Shown: positions 1 to 11,100 of the stretch, in pieces
How positions within the stretch are numbered: the stretch's first letter is position 1
Layout: the number at the start of each line of letters is the position of its first letter
Assembly (NCBI RefSeq): GCF_027409185.1
Contig: NC_084475.1
Span: 11,676,130-11,740,129, forward strand
Direction of reading: 5' to 3'
Source of the DNA: Cynocephalus volans
Lineage: Eukaryota > Chordata > Mammalia > Dermoptera > Cynocephalidae
Length of the DNA stretch: 64,000 nt
Notes under the pieces: generated by a model
Seen by the model: only the letters and a program-made list of their open reading frames with translations
The model's database searches: none
What the model was told of the DNA's origin: nothing
Translations under genes and position numbers: made by a program

Positions 1-381
1 GTGCAGCCTCTATGGAAAATGGTATGGAGGTTCCTCAAACAATTGCAGATAGATCTACCATACGACCCAGCTATCCCACTGTTGGGAATATACCCAGAGG
101 AATGGAAATCATCAAGTCAAAGGTATACCTGTTTCCCAATGTTTATCGCAGCACTCTTTACAATAGCCAAGAGTTGGAACCAGCCCAAATGCCCATCATC
201 GGATGAGTGGATACGGAAAATGTGGTACATCTACACAATGGAATACTACTCAGCTATAAAAACGAATGAAATACTGCCATTTGCAACAACATGGATGGAC
301 CTTGAGAGAATTATATTAAGTGAAACAAGTCAGGCACAGAAAGAGAAATACCACATGTTCTCACTTATTGGAGGGAGCTAA
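1..381 (+). pseudogene. L1 ORF2 C-terminal fragment
   Basis: An open frame of 126 codons corresponds to the extreme C-terminus of the L1 ORF2 protein, downstream of the Cys-rich knuckle. It is uninterrupted but lacks endonuclease and reverse transcriptase within this window, so nothing can be said about the rest of the copy. It is nearly identical in protein sequence to the ends of the copies at 8146, 28570 and 49251, which supports recent activity of this L1 subfamily. Confidence 0.85.
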
Positions 382-395
382 AAATTAATATATAA

Positions 396-399
<4 letters not shown>

Positions 400-438
<39 letters not shown>
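400..438. repeat. (CA)n microsatellite in L1 3' UTR
   Basis: A dinucleotide CA run lies immediately 3' of the ORF2 stop region and is followed by a run of G. It is part of the L1 3' UTR rather than an independent locus, because other young L1 copies carry it at the same place. Confidence 0.9.
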
Positions 439-441
<3 letters not shown>

Positions 442-864
442 CAGGGGGGGGAAGAAGATATAACAACTACAATTATTTGAAGTTGATACGACAAGCAAAC
501 AGAAAGGACATTGTTGGGGGGGAGGGGGGGAGGGAGGAGGAAGGGAGGTTTTGGTGATGGGGAGCAATAATCAGCCACAATGTACATCGACAAAATAAAA
601 TTTAAAAAAAAAATAAATAAAATAAAATAAAATAAAATATTAAGAAAACAAAAAACAAAAAACAAACAAAAAAAAGAAACTGCACACAGGTGAGTAAAAT
701 GACTTTAGAGAAATGCAAGAAATTCTGTATTGCTAAAGCTTAAAGTACCAGAAAAAAATTGGTAAGGAAACTCGATCAGTTACCAGAGGGGCCTTACTTG
801 CAAAGAAGCTAGCAAATAAAATTCCTTAAAGGGATATATAAGGTAAAAATAAGTTGCAGATATA

Positions 865-911
865 AGGGTACTTTAAAAAGTTCATGGGAAAATAGAATTA
901 CAAGATAGTAT
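865..911. mobile_element. Left half of mariner-like palindromic MITE
   Basis: The segment begins with a terminal sequence of the type gggtactt-aaaaagttcatgg. Its mirror-image partner (ending in ctttttgaagtaccc) is found 1.7 kb away at 2600-2636. Together they make an element of about 80 bp like the intact copies at 50095-50169 and 54424-54501. The termini resemble Hsmar2-type mariner ends (family assignment from memory). The element is split by the RPL18 retrocopy. Confidence 0.7.
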
Positions 912-2600
912 TGCTTTCCAGACCTGGCTGAGCAGGAGGCACCATCATGGGAGTCAAGGACAGAAAGATTCAGCTCAAGGAGCCCAGAGCCAGGACATCT
1001 ACCTAAGGCAGTTGGTCAAGCCGTACAGGGTTCTGCCCAGAGGAACCAACTCCACCTTCAACCAAGTTGTGCTGAAGAGGTTGTTTATGAGTCTCACCAA
1101 CCAGCTGCCTCTGTCCCTGTCCCGGATGATCTGAAGATGAAGCTTCTTGGGTGGGAAAACAAAACGGCTCTGGTTGTGGGGACCGTAACAGATGATGTGC
1201 AGGTTCAAGAGGTGCCCAGACTGAAGGTGTGTGCACTGTGCATGACCAGCTGGGCTGCAGCTGCATCTTCAAGGCCTGGGGCAAAAATCCTTACCTTCGA
1301 TGAACATTGGGGAACAGATATACCTTCTACTTGATGATTTCCATTCCTCTGGGTATATTCCCAGCAGTGGGATAGCTGGGTCGTATGGTAGATCTACCTG
1401 CAATTGTTTGAGGAACCTCCATACCATTTTCCATAGAGGCTGCACCATTTTGCAGTCCCACTAACAACATATGAGAGTTCCTTTTTCTCCGCAACCTCGC
1501 CAGCATTTATCACTCTCAGTCTTTTGGATATTAGCCATCCTAACTGGGGTGAAATGGTATCTCAGTGTGGTTTTGATTTGCATTTCCCGAATGCTGAGTG
1601 ATGTTCAGCATTTTTTCATGTGTCTGTTGGCCATTCCTATATCTTCCTTTGAGAAATGCCTACTTAGTCTTTTGCCCGTTTTTTAATTGGGTTGCTTGTT
1701 TTTTTGTTGTAAAGTTGTTTGAGTTCCTTGTATCTTCTGGATATTAATCCTTTGTCAGATGTATATTTTGCAAATATTTTCTCCCACTCTATTGGTTGTC
1801 TTTTCACTTTGTTAATTGTTTCTTTTGCTGTGCAGAAGCTTTTTAGTTTGATATAATCCCACTTGTTTATATTTCCTTTGTTTGCCCGTGCTTTTGGGTT
1901 ACAATAGCTAAGAGCTGGAACCCGCCCAAATGTCCATCATCAGATGAGTGGATACAGAAAATGTGGTATATCTACACAATGGAATATTACTCTGCTATAA
2001 AAAAAGAATGAAATGCTGCCATTTGCAACAACGTAGATGGACCTCGAGAGAATTATATTAAGTGAAACAAGTCAGGAACAGAAAGAGAAATATCACATGT
2101 TCTCACTTATTTGGGGGAGCTGAAAATAAATAAATAATACACAAATAACCGGGGGTGGGGTGGGGGATGGAAGAAGACACAACTATTACAATTCTTTGAA
2201 GTAGATAGACAAGCAAACAGAAAGGAGGTTGTTGGGAGGGAGGAGGGAGAGGGAGGGGGGAGGGAGGTTTGGATAATGGGCCACAATAATCAACCACATT
2301 GTATATTGACACAATAAAATTAAATTAAAAAAAAAAAATCCTCACCTTCCACAAGCTGACTCTGGATTCCCCTAAGGGCTGTGGCACTGTCCTGCTCTTT
2401 GGTCCTCACAAGGGCTGAGCAGTGTCCTGGCACTTTGGCAAGACCCCGGGAACCCTGCACAGTCACCCCAAATCCTATGTACGTTCCAAGGGACGGAAGT
2501 TCGAGCATGCCAGAGGCCGACGGGCCAGTTGTGGCTGCAAAAACCAAACCTGGATCCTGCCCTGTTATTAAAAAGATTCTGGAGGCTGAAAAAAAAAAAA
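912..2600 (+). pseudogene. RPL18P: RPL18 processed pseudogene, split by an L1
   Basis: This is an intronless copy of ribosomal protein L18 mRNA, a 60S subunit protein. The start-like ATG is at 947. The first part (to 1297) reads through the region coding for the conserved SQDIYLR..., [15 protein letters not shown] and DDVQVQEVP-like segments. The rest (2334-2600) carries the C-terminal part (DSPKGCGTVLL, SKGRKFE-ARGRRAS), the 3' UTR with an attaaa-type signal and an A-tail at about 2589-2600. Small deletions near the start break the frame, and a TGA at about 2417 replaces an Arg codon. An L1 occupies 1298-2333. Flanking atagtat copies (905-911 and 2600-2606) look like the target-site duplication. 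It cannot encode RPL18. Confidence 0.93.
1298..2333 (+). mobile_element. 5'-inverted (twin-primed) L1 inside the RPL18 pseudogene
   Basis: Bases 1298-1898 are L1 ORF2 3' sequence in antisense. Bases 1899-2333 are the adjoining L1 3' end in sense, finishing in an A-tail. At the switch about 9 bp of L1 (the cagcactct segment found in sister copies) is missing. The insertion is bounded by 15-bp direct repeats, aaaaatccttacctt (1283-1297) and aaaaatcctcacctt (2334-2348), with one mismatch. This is the classical twin-priming structure. The copy lacks the (CA)n of the younger L1s, having only a short acaca-type stretch, so it is an older or sister subfamily member. Confidence 0.93.
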
Positions 2601-2636
2601 TAGTATGAATCCTTCTATGAACTTTTTGAAGTACCC
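2600..2636. mobile_element. Right half of the split palindromic MITE
   Basis: The sequence atagtatgaat...ctatgaactttttgaagtaccc is the complementary arm of the element begun at 865-911. It starts directly after the A-tail of the RPL18 retrocopy. Confidence 0.7.
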
Positions 2637-2879
2637 AATAAGAAAGAAATGATGGTGCACCACTTCTGAATGTTATTTATTTTTAAGATAATGTTGTAGA
2701 AAAAAATTAACACACATTTATTCCAAACAATTTGGAAATTTCAATATCAAAAAGAAAATACACATTCATCAGCCAAAAAACAACCAGGATGGAGGTTGAG
2801 GTCTGAGGTCTGGGGGGGGGGTACTTCCTTCCTACTGTTTTTCTTTTATATGCATATTTAAGCTTTTCTTTCTTTCTTT
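2637..2879. other. No recognised feature
   Basis: AT-rich sequence with a G-run at about 2811-2821. No coding frame or repeat family is recognised. Confidence 0.5.
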
Positions 2880-3095
2880 CTTATTTTTATAGTCATTTTA
2901 GTATTACAGAGAAATGGAGCAAAAATGTATAGATAGATCCCATATTTTCCCCCCCACACATGTTACATGAGTGTGGTACCTGTGTTACAATTACAAATCA
3001 ATATTGATAAATTATTATTAACTTAATTTTACAGTAGGGTTCCCCCTCTTTGTGCGGTACAGTTCTATGAAGTTTAGCATGGTGAAGGTGAAGAT
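2880..3095 (-). mobile_element. Old L1M (L1ME-like) 3' region, antisense
   Basis: The block around aatcaatattgataaattattattaactta and the following acagttctatgaagttt resembles the 3' UTR of ancient L1M/L1ME elements in reverse. It matches in style the antisense L1ME block at 53440-54135. It is heavily diverged. Confidence 0.55.
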
Positions 3096-4330
3096 TAGAG
3101 TTAACAGACTGATGAGTCATTCTAGAATTTTTTAAGTAACCAATAAGAGCAAATTCACAAGCTTAAGATATGAATACTGTCACATATATAATTTTATTAA
3201 TTACTCAATTGAACTTCCTGTCTGGCAGAAAATTTATACTTTTCCCCTTGATGAGCCCCCTATTGCTGTAAGAATTAAACGGTAGTGTTATGTATATACT
3301 TATGTATGCATCTATCTATCTACCTATGTATTTATCTGTCTTTTCTCTTAGGTTGTTTTTGGCACCTCAAATTGTCCAAAAATGGCAATGCTTTTTCTGC
3401 CTAAAAAGAATTATTTCTAACTCCAAATGCTGTATGAAGACCCAGAGAGAGAGAGAGAGAGATCTACAAAATCAGATGTTTGCTAGTGCCTTTGCTTTAG
3501 TTGATACTCTCAGGGTTACCCCTGCTGATCTATTCCCTGGAGTTGTAAGGGAGCTCAGGCAGTGTTCCCAAATGACAGATCTCTTGGTTCACACTGTAAT
3601 GGCCATCTTTCTTTTTTTTTTCTAGGCATCCTCTCAGCCACGATGGACTTTCCAGAAGTCCTTCCAGTCTTAGATGCAGGCTGTGCAGAAATCAATATTT
3701 TCTAGCACAGCCGTATACTATGCTGACACTAGCCATCAATGCTTAGACATTTGTGTAGATCTTGGAGGACCAGCTCTGAATGCCTTCCTCCTTGTGAGCT
3801 TCTCATTAAGAACCTTGGTTTCTTTTTCCCACCAGCAGTTCTCTAAGTCAGGGCAATTCCTCCAGACTCTCCTAACTAAAAATCTCAGGATGTCTAAATT
3901 GGGATCTCACTGACATCAGCTCCAGAAGACTCTAGGACCCTCACATTCATCTATCTGTCTCCAGGTCACTGAATACTAAAGGGGATACCAACTTCCAAAG
4001 TATCTATTTTACTCTTCTCTCAGTATATTTGAAGCTTGGCTGTGCAAATATACAGAGGAGGTAAAAATTAAAAGATAACCTTTGATTTTGGTCCAAATTT
4101 GAGAATCACTATACCCACCAGTAACAACTATAACAATGAATATGAATTCATTTTTAGTAATGCAAAGAAGACACAAAATCACATATAAACATTTTAAAAG
4201 AGAAAAAGGATTATATCCATAACACCCCTTCATCTTTACCATGCAAGCTAATCACAGCAGTGAAATCTCATTATATGCACATTCAAGAGTAGGGGAGTCT
4301 ATAGGGGCTTACACATATGGGATTGGGATA
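3096..4330. other. Unclassified AT-rich sequence
   Basis: No coherent gene is seen. There is a short imperfect tetranucleotide patch (ctat/tgta, about 3290-3345) and a (ga)n patch at about 3445-3462. Open frames at 3290-3625 and 3674-3913 show no protein family I recognise and lack codon-like composition. Confidence 0.5.
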
Positions 4331-4335
4331 GTAGG

Positions 4336-4748
4336 GTTATATTAGTCCGTTTCTGTTGCTTTTAACAAAATACTACAGAACAGGATGATTTATAAAGAAA
4401 ACAAAATTTATTGCTTACAGTTTCTGAGGCTGGGAAGTCCACAGTCCGGGGAACACAGCTGATGAAGGCCTTGTTGGTGGCGACAGTGACGGCAGGGTAT
4501 CACATGCAAAAATGGTGGGGCAGAGAGAGAGAGAGACTAACCTCACTCACTCTCTTTTTAAAGCCCTCAGAACCACTCTCATGACCACCAATTTTAATCC
4601 ATTCACTGTGGCATAGTCCTACAATCTAATCATGTCTTCAAGGCCCCACTTTTTAATATCCAGAATAGGATTTCCCACGCTCAACAGTTTCAGTGGGGAC
4701 CAAGTTTTTAATACATAAAACGTGGGGGACACAATTCAAGCTTCAGTG
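4336..4748 (-). mobile_element. LTR-like repeat (MaLR/MST-type), antisense
   Basis: The block starts tattagtccgtttctgttgc and continues through gatttataaagaaaacaaaatttattgcttacag, then a Ga/Ac-rich middle and a distal ...gtggggaccaagtt section. A second diverged copy with the same order lies at 15109-15506. The structure resembles an old MaLR-type LTR read backwards; the family name is from memory. Confidence 0.5.
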
Positions 4749-5147
4749 AGTTTTGGGGGATATAATTCAGTCCACTTTAAGGGGTCATTTTAGAATTCTT
4801 CCTACTACAATATTTACATCTTTATCTATAGCTTTATATCTACCTGTCTATTTTAACTATCATCGATTTGTTTTTAAGTATTATCAATTGATTTCATTCT
4901 AGAGAAAAATAATAATAATAATTGGCACTATTACTTCCTCCCACCTCTTCCTTCTCTCTCCCATTTTAATTGTAATTATTTTTAACTTATTAGAGTTTCT
5001 CATTTCATATTTTATTTTTAAGCCAAAATAGTCTTAGTTATATATTTAAATAGAATTAATGCTTACTAGTAAAATTTTCACTGTTTCTCCTCTACTTCTA
5101 ACTTTTTTATGTTGATTTTTTGTTTGACTGGATATAAGCATCAAGAA

Positions 5148-5179
<32 letters not shown>

Positions 5180-6479
5180 CTATGTGTACATAATACACAC
5201 ATCTTTTAATATATATATTTATATATACACATAAGAAGTATATTTATATATACACACATATATATATTTGAATTTGGAAAAGCTAATATTTAATTTTGCC
5301 TTCCTTATGAGATAAAACTTTGCCCGATTAGAATATTCTTGATCAGACTTTATTCTCTATTGAGCTTTATAGACAGTAATCTAATGTCCTCTGTCACTGA
5401 AAGTTGTAGGGGGATTTGCAAAGCTAGCAAGATAGCGTACTTCTTGTGAGTGACGTGCTATATTTGTACTGATACCTAAACTATTCTTTCTTTAATTGAT
5501 GTTCAAAAACTTAACCAGAATATGCTCTAATGACAATTATTTTATAAGTGTTTCTTTTTCTAACACAGAAGGAAATGTGTCCTTTCTGCCTAAGGATTAA
5601 TTTCTCCTTGGTTCTAATAGCCTGTATTGTATCCAGAAAAGATTTTTTTTTCTACCACATTTATGTTAAGGATGCCAAGTATTCTCAGACTGTACTGTTT
5701 TTGTCTTCTGAAACTATCATCTCTGTAATTGCATGAATCTTTCTTTTTTCTTCATTGCCATTATTTCAAATTTCAACATTATGACATCGATGAGGTTTTT
5801 GGCTATTTATTCTAGTTCCTAGATATTCCTAAAATATTTATTGTATTTTTAACAATTTATGGTCTTTTCAATTTTTTTATGGTTTATAAATCCCTTTTTA
5901 AGTAATCTAGTATCTTAGAATGTATTTTATTGAATTCTTATTAAGTTTTTTTTTTTTTTTAGTCTAATGTACTTAAACAGGCAAACTGTTTCTCTACCAT
6001 GTATCACAGGTTACATTACACTTTCTTTAAGCTTCGATCATTTTAAACTAATTTTTTTATGTTGAGTTTCATTTATTTGCATGTGTGTGTGATAACATGT
6101 CTGTATATTTATCAGGACACTTGCTCTAGTCTTTTTCTGAAGTCTGAACATCCTGTGCCAGGGCCCATTCCAGGCAGTAAAGAGTGTATCCCATTCACTT
6201 GTGCTGGGGTCATTCTCCTATGACAGGACAGGTGGCCTCGGTTGCAGTCTGGTGGTAGAAGGTAGGGTGGATCTATTCTGAAGATTTCTCATTTTTCAAC
6301 AAGTCTGCCTATTTACCCCTTTCCCTACCTTATGTCTTATCCTTCCTCTAAACTAAAACTCTAAATGAAAAAATTGAGTATTTAACCTTTCTATACTGTT
6401 TCTGGAATTTAGGAAGCTAGTATAAGAAGTGCCAGACCCTTAGTTTTCTTTTGTCAGGCCTTTTTTTTTTTTTTTTACA
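4749..6479. other. Unclassified AT-rich sequence
   Basis: The stretch contains a (TG)n tract at about 5151-5179, adjoining TA-rich sequence to 5272, and a T-run at 5946-5961. No gene or repeat is confidently recognised; some of it may be very old L1. Confidence 0.45.
5151..5272. repeat. (TG)n/(TA)n simple repeat
   Basis: A tg run of about 29 bases is followed by alternating ta/ca-rich sequence. It is low complexity. Confidence 0.85.
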
Positions 6480-6769
6480 AGAGTGTGGTTTGCTGAGCAC
6501 TTTTCCTTATTTGCTGCTGATGTATTGGTGTTCCTTCAACTTTTCCTATGCTTGATTTATTTCACCAGGTGTTGGACCCTACTCTATTCCATCGTCTTCA
6601 ATGGTTAGTTTTCATGGTGCACTGGTGCACTCTTCATTTTTAAAATGCTCCAAAAACTCTTGCTGGAATAATGATAAGTTGGCCAATCTTTCGAATCATG
6701 TCTTGCTAAACCACTAAGGAAGCTTTCATTTATAAGGCCATGCTGCCTGTTGATTTGTGCTTATTGTGT

Positions 6770-6945
6770 GTTTTTAATTCTCTTGTCATCTTATCCAAGG
6801 CCCTTCCCTCACTAGATTGTGAACTTGTCCCAAACTTAAGCTTCATGAAGGCAACAGATACATATATTTCTGTTCACTTAGCACAGAGCCTACCACAGAA
6901 TAGGCACACAGTAAGTATCTGTGAAAGGAAAAAATAAATAAATAT
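6770..6945 (+). mobile_element. L2 LINE 3' end
   Basis: The order ctagattgtgaacttg...cttcatgaaggcaacag...tagcacagagcctaccacagaataggcacacagtaagt is the typical ancient L2 3' end, followed by an A-rich stretch with aataaa motifs. Confidence 0.7.
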
Positions 6946-7711
6946 CTGTGAATCCTTGTCATCAAAAGTAAATATATTATGTTATAAAAATAAATTGAAG
7001 TGTAGCATTTTTAAAAATTTAGTTTATGCAAAAACATTTAAAAATTGTGTTGCAATGTCTTATACTAAATGAAATGTGAAGTTACCAGTGAGCATGTCTT
7101 TCTGGAATTAAATAATCAGCTGTGATTCTAATGCACAGTATCTCCTCCAGATTCTTGACAAAAATTACTTCGCTGATAAATTTGAACACAGGAAATTGCT
7201 CTGTTCTCCGGAACTCAAGCAACTGATAAAGAATTAAATGAATCTAAGTAGAGGATTTATTCTTAAGCATCCTGACAACTAAAGCGCCCATAGCATGTGA
7301 CAAATTGGTAGCCTCAAAGCAAAGAAGACTTTCTTAGTGATCCTTTAACCAATACAAGGTTTTAAAACCTATCCCTTTCTACCTAAGAAGATTTTTACAA
7401 ATACAAGCAGTAGAAGGATGAGTTGCTCAGCTAATGGGTAATGGTATTTATATTTACTTTAAAAATATATATATTTATTTATTTAATAGGTATGTGTCAA
7501 GCACCTATTAGTATAAGAGAATGTGCTACCACATAAATAATTATTTCGCTTTTTAAAATTGACTGATAATTTTAAAATATGGAAACATTCCCCCATAATG
7601 TGCAGCTTAGAAAGAGGTATAAAATGAGTTTTAAGTAACTCAAGGTAGAATAAAATAAACACTATAAGAAAGTTCAAAGTGGTATGGTGATTCCAAGGAT
7701 AGAAATATAAC
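6946..7711. other. No recognised feature
   Basis: AT-rich single-copy-like sequence. The reverse-strand open frame at 7483-7797 has no recognisable protein family. Confidence 0.45.
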
Positions 7712-7884
7712 ATCGGGGAGGCACTACGGTCTAGTAAAAGATACACAGACTTTGGGATTAGAGACGCCTGATTCTCCTGCTTTCTGTATAAATGCATGTA
7801 GCCTTCATAAGTCTCAGTTTTCCCATGTGTAATATAGGAATATTAATATGATCCTGTTGACAGATGATTTTCCAGCCAATTGAG
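7712..7884 (+). mobile_element. MIR SINE, interrupted by L1
   Basis: Diverged MIR in sense: a ggtctagtaaaagatacacagactttggga-like head, a middle, then tctcagttttcccatgtgtaatatagg. It ends at the target site of the full-length L1. Confidence 0.6.
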
Positions 7885-8077
7885 CCTCCACACATTATTA
7901 TTATTATTATTTTATTTATTTATTTATTTATTTAAATTTTATTTTCTCGATATACATTGTGGCTGATTATTGCTCCCCATCACCAAAACCTCCCTCCCTT
8001 CTCCCTCCCCCCTCCCCCCAACAATGTCCTTTCTGTTTGCTTGTCGTATCAACTTCAAGTAATTGTGGTTGTTATAT

Positions 8078-8130
8078 CTTCTCCCCCCCCCCCGGTTTTG
8101 TGTGTGTGTGTGTGTGTGTGTTTGTGTGAA
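8078..8130. repeat. C-run and (TG)n in L1 3' UTR
   Basis: This is the reverse complement of the (CA)n plus G-run signature of this L1 subfamily. It lies between the ORF2 stop (8146) and the G-rich tract. Confidence 0.88.
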
Positions 8131-8145
8131 TTTATATATTAATTT

Positions 8146-11100
8146 TTAGCTCCCACCAATAAGTGAGAACATGTGGTATTTCTCTTTCTGTGCCTGACTT
8201 GTCTCACTTAATATAATTCTCTCAAGGTCCATCCATGTTGTTGCAAATGGCAGTATTTCATTCGTTTTTATAGCTGAGTAGTATTCCATTGTGTAGATGT
8301 ACCACATTTTCCGTATCCACTCATCTGATGATGGACATTTGGGCTGGTTCCAACTCTTGGCTATTGTAAAGAGTGCTGCGATAAACATTGGGGAACAGGT
8401 ATACCTTCGACTTGATGATTTCCATTCCTCTGGGTATATTCCCAACAGTGGGATAGCTGGGTCGTATGGTAGATCTATCTGCAATTGTTTGAGGAACCTC
8501 CATACCATTTTCCATAGAGGCTGCACCGTTTTGCAGTCCCACCAACAATGTATGAGAGTTCCTTTTTCTCCGCAACCTCGCCAGCATTTATCATTCATAG
8601 TCTTTTGGATTTTAGCCATCCTAACTGGGGTTAGGTGGTATCTCAGTGTGGTTTTGATTTGCATTTCCCGGATGCTGAGTGATGTTGAGCATTTTTTCAT
8701 ATGTCTGTTGGCCATTTGTATATCTTCCTTAGAGAAATGCCTACTTAGCTCTTTTGCCCATTTTTTAATTGGGTTGCTTGTTTTCTTCTTGTAAAGTTGT
8801 TTGAGTTCCTTATATATTCTGGATATTAATCCTTTGTCAGATGTATATTTTGCAAATATTTTCTCCCACTCTGTTGGTTGTCTTTTAACTCTGTTAATTG
8901 TTTCTTTTGCTGTGCAGAAGCTTTTTAGTTTGATATAATCCCATTTGTTTATTTTTCCTTTGGTTGCCCGTGCTTTTGGGGTCGTGTTCATGAAGTCTGT
9001 GTCCGGTCCTATTTCCTGAAGTGTTTCTCCTATGTTTTCTTTAAGAAGTTTTATTGCTTCAGGGTGTATATTTAAATCCTTAATCCATTTTGAGTTGATT
9101 TTAGTATACGGTGAGAGGTATGGATCTAGTTTCATTCTCCTGAATATGGATATCCAGTTATCCCAGCATCATGTGCTGAAGAGGCAGTCCCTTCCCCAGT
9201 GAATAGGCTTGGTGCCTTTGTCAAAGATCAGATGGCAGTAAGTGTGTGGGTTGATTTCTGGATTCTCTATTCTATTCTATTGGTCAGTGTGTCTGTTTTT
9301 ATGCCAGTACCATACTGTTTTGGTTATTATAGCTTTGTAGTATAGCTTAAAGTCCGGTAGTGTTATGCCTCCAGCTTTATTTTTTTTGCTCAGCATTGCT
9401 TTGGCTATGCGTGGTATTTTATTGTTCCATATAAATGTCTGGATAGTTTTTTCCATTTCTGAGAAAAATGTCTTTGGAATTTTGATGGGGATTGCATTGA
9501 ATTTGTATATGACTTTGGGTAGTATGGACATTTTCACTATGTTGATTCTTCCAATCCAAGAGCATGGAATATCTTTCCATCTTCTTGTATCCTCTCTAAT
9601 TTCTCTCAGCAGTGGTTTGTAGTTCTCATTATAGAGATTTTTCACCTCCTTGGTTAACTCAATTCCTAAGTATTTTATTTTTTTGGTGGCTATTGTAAAT
9701 GGGCAGGCTTTCTTGATTTCTCTTTCTGCATGTTCACTATTGGAGAAAAGAAATGCTACTGATTTTTGTGTGTTGATTTTGTATCCTGCTACTGTGCTGA
9801 AATCATTTATCAATTCCAAGAGTTTTTTTGTAGAGGTTTTAGGCTGTTCAATATATAGGATCATGTCATCTGCAAACAGGGACAGTTTGACTTCATCTTT
9901 TCCAATCTGGATGCCCTTTATTTCCTTCTCTTCTCTGATTGCTCTGGCTAGTACTTCCAACACTATGTTGAATAGGAGTGGTGAGAGTGGGCATCCTTGT
10001 CTAGTTCCTGTTCTTAAAGGAAAAGCTTTCAGCTTTTCCCCATTCAGGATGATATTGGCAGTGGGTTTGTCATATATGGCTTTAATTATGTTGAGATACT
10101 TTCCCTGTATACCTAACTTATAGAGGGTCTTTGTCAAGAATGAGTGCTGAACTTTATCAAATGCTTTTTCAGCATCTATAGAGATGATCATATGGTCCTT
10201 GTGTTTGAGTTTATTAATATGGTGTATCACATTTATTGATTTGCGTATGTTGAACCAACCTTGCATCCCTGGGATGAATCCCACTTGATCGTGATGAATA
10301 ATTTTTCGTATGTGTTGCTGTATTCTGTTTGCTAGTATTTTAGTGAGGATTTTTGCATCTATATTCATCAAGGATATCGGCCTGTAGTTTTCTTTTTTGG
10401 TTATATCTTTACCTGGTTTTGGTATCAGGATGATGTTTGCTTCATAGAATGAGTTTGGGAAATTTGCGTCCGTTTCAATCTTTTGGAATAGTTTGTAAAG
10501 AATTGGTGTCAATTCCTCTTTGAATGTTTGGTAAAATTCTGCTGTGAATCCATCTGGTCCTGGGCTTTTCTTTGTTGGGAGCCTTCTGATAACAGCTTCA
10601 ATCTCCTTTATTGGTATTGGTCTGTTCAAATTTTCTACATCTTCATGGTTCAGTTTTGGGAGCTTGTGTGTGTCCAGAAATTTATCCATTTACTCCAGAT
10701 TTTCAAATTTGTTGGCGTATAGTTGTTTATAGTAGTCTCGAATGATTCCTTGTATTTCAGACGAATCAGTTGTAATATCGCCTTTTTCATTTCTAATTTT
10801 TGTTATTTGAGTCTTCTCTCTTCTTTTTTTTGTTAGCCATGCTAATGGTTTGTCAATTTTATTTATCTTTTCAAAAAACCAACTTTTTGATTTGTTGATC
10901 TTTTGAATTGTTTTTTGGTTTTCAATTTCATTCAGTTCTGCTCTGATCTTAATGATTTCTTTCCATCTGCTAACTTTAGGTTTGGATTGTTCTTGTTTTT
11001 CTAGTTCTTTAAGGTGAAGGGTTAGGTTGTTCCCTTGCCATCTTTCCATTCTTCTGAAGTGAGCGTTTAATGCAATAAATTTCCCCCTCAATACTGCTTT

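Larger units (their letters stand above)
1..678 (+). mobile_element. Young L1, 3' end, cut by the window start
   Basis: The window opens inside L1 ORF2. The reading frame stays open to a stop at 379-381, giving the last 126 residues, which end in the SLIGGS-type C-terminus shared by the other young L1 copies here. The 3' UTR then carries a (CA)n run (about 400-438), a G-run, a purine/G-rich tract (about 513-552) and a conserved tail block, followed by an impure A-rich tail to about 678. The same order of blocks recurs at 7903-8145 (reverse), 28571-28802 and 49252-49499, so these copies are one subfamily. The 5' part lies outside the window. Confidence 0.93.

Noticed and set aside
378-665. Open frames with Cys-Val repeats (also 24791-25000, 49248-49508, 50394-50603)
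   Set aside because: They are translations of (CA)n/(TG)n microsatellites.
912-2600. A transcribed RPL18 gene
   Set aside because: No introns, indels near the start, a premature TGA, an A-tail and an L1 insertion all mark it as a dead retrocopy.
3290-3913. Possible host exons (frames 3290-3625 and 3674-3913)
   Set aside because: The first begins in a simple-repeat patch and includes a (ga)n tract, neither has a recognisable domain, and a polypyrimidine-ag at 3610-3626 alone is too weak to call a splice acceptor.
8297-8794. A 165-codon plus-strand frame, and similar ones at 9365-9622, 9650-10123 and 12563-12955
   Set aside because: They are antisense shadows of L1 ORF2 and ORF1.
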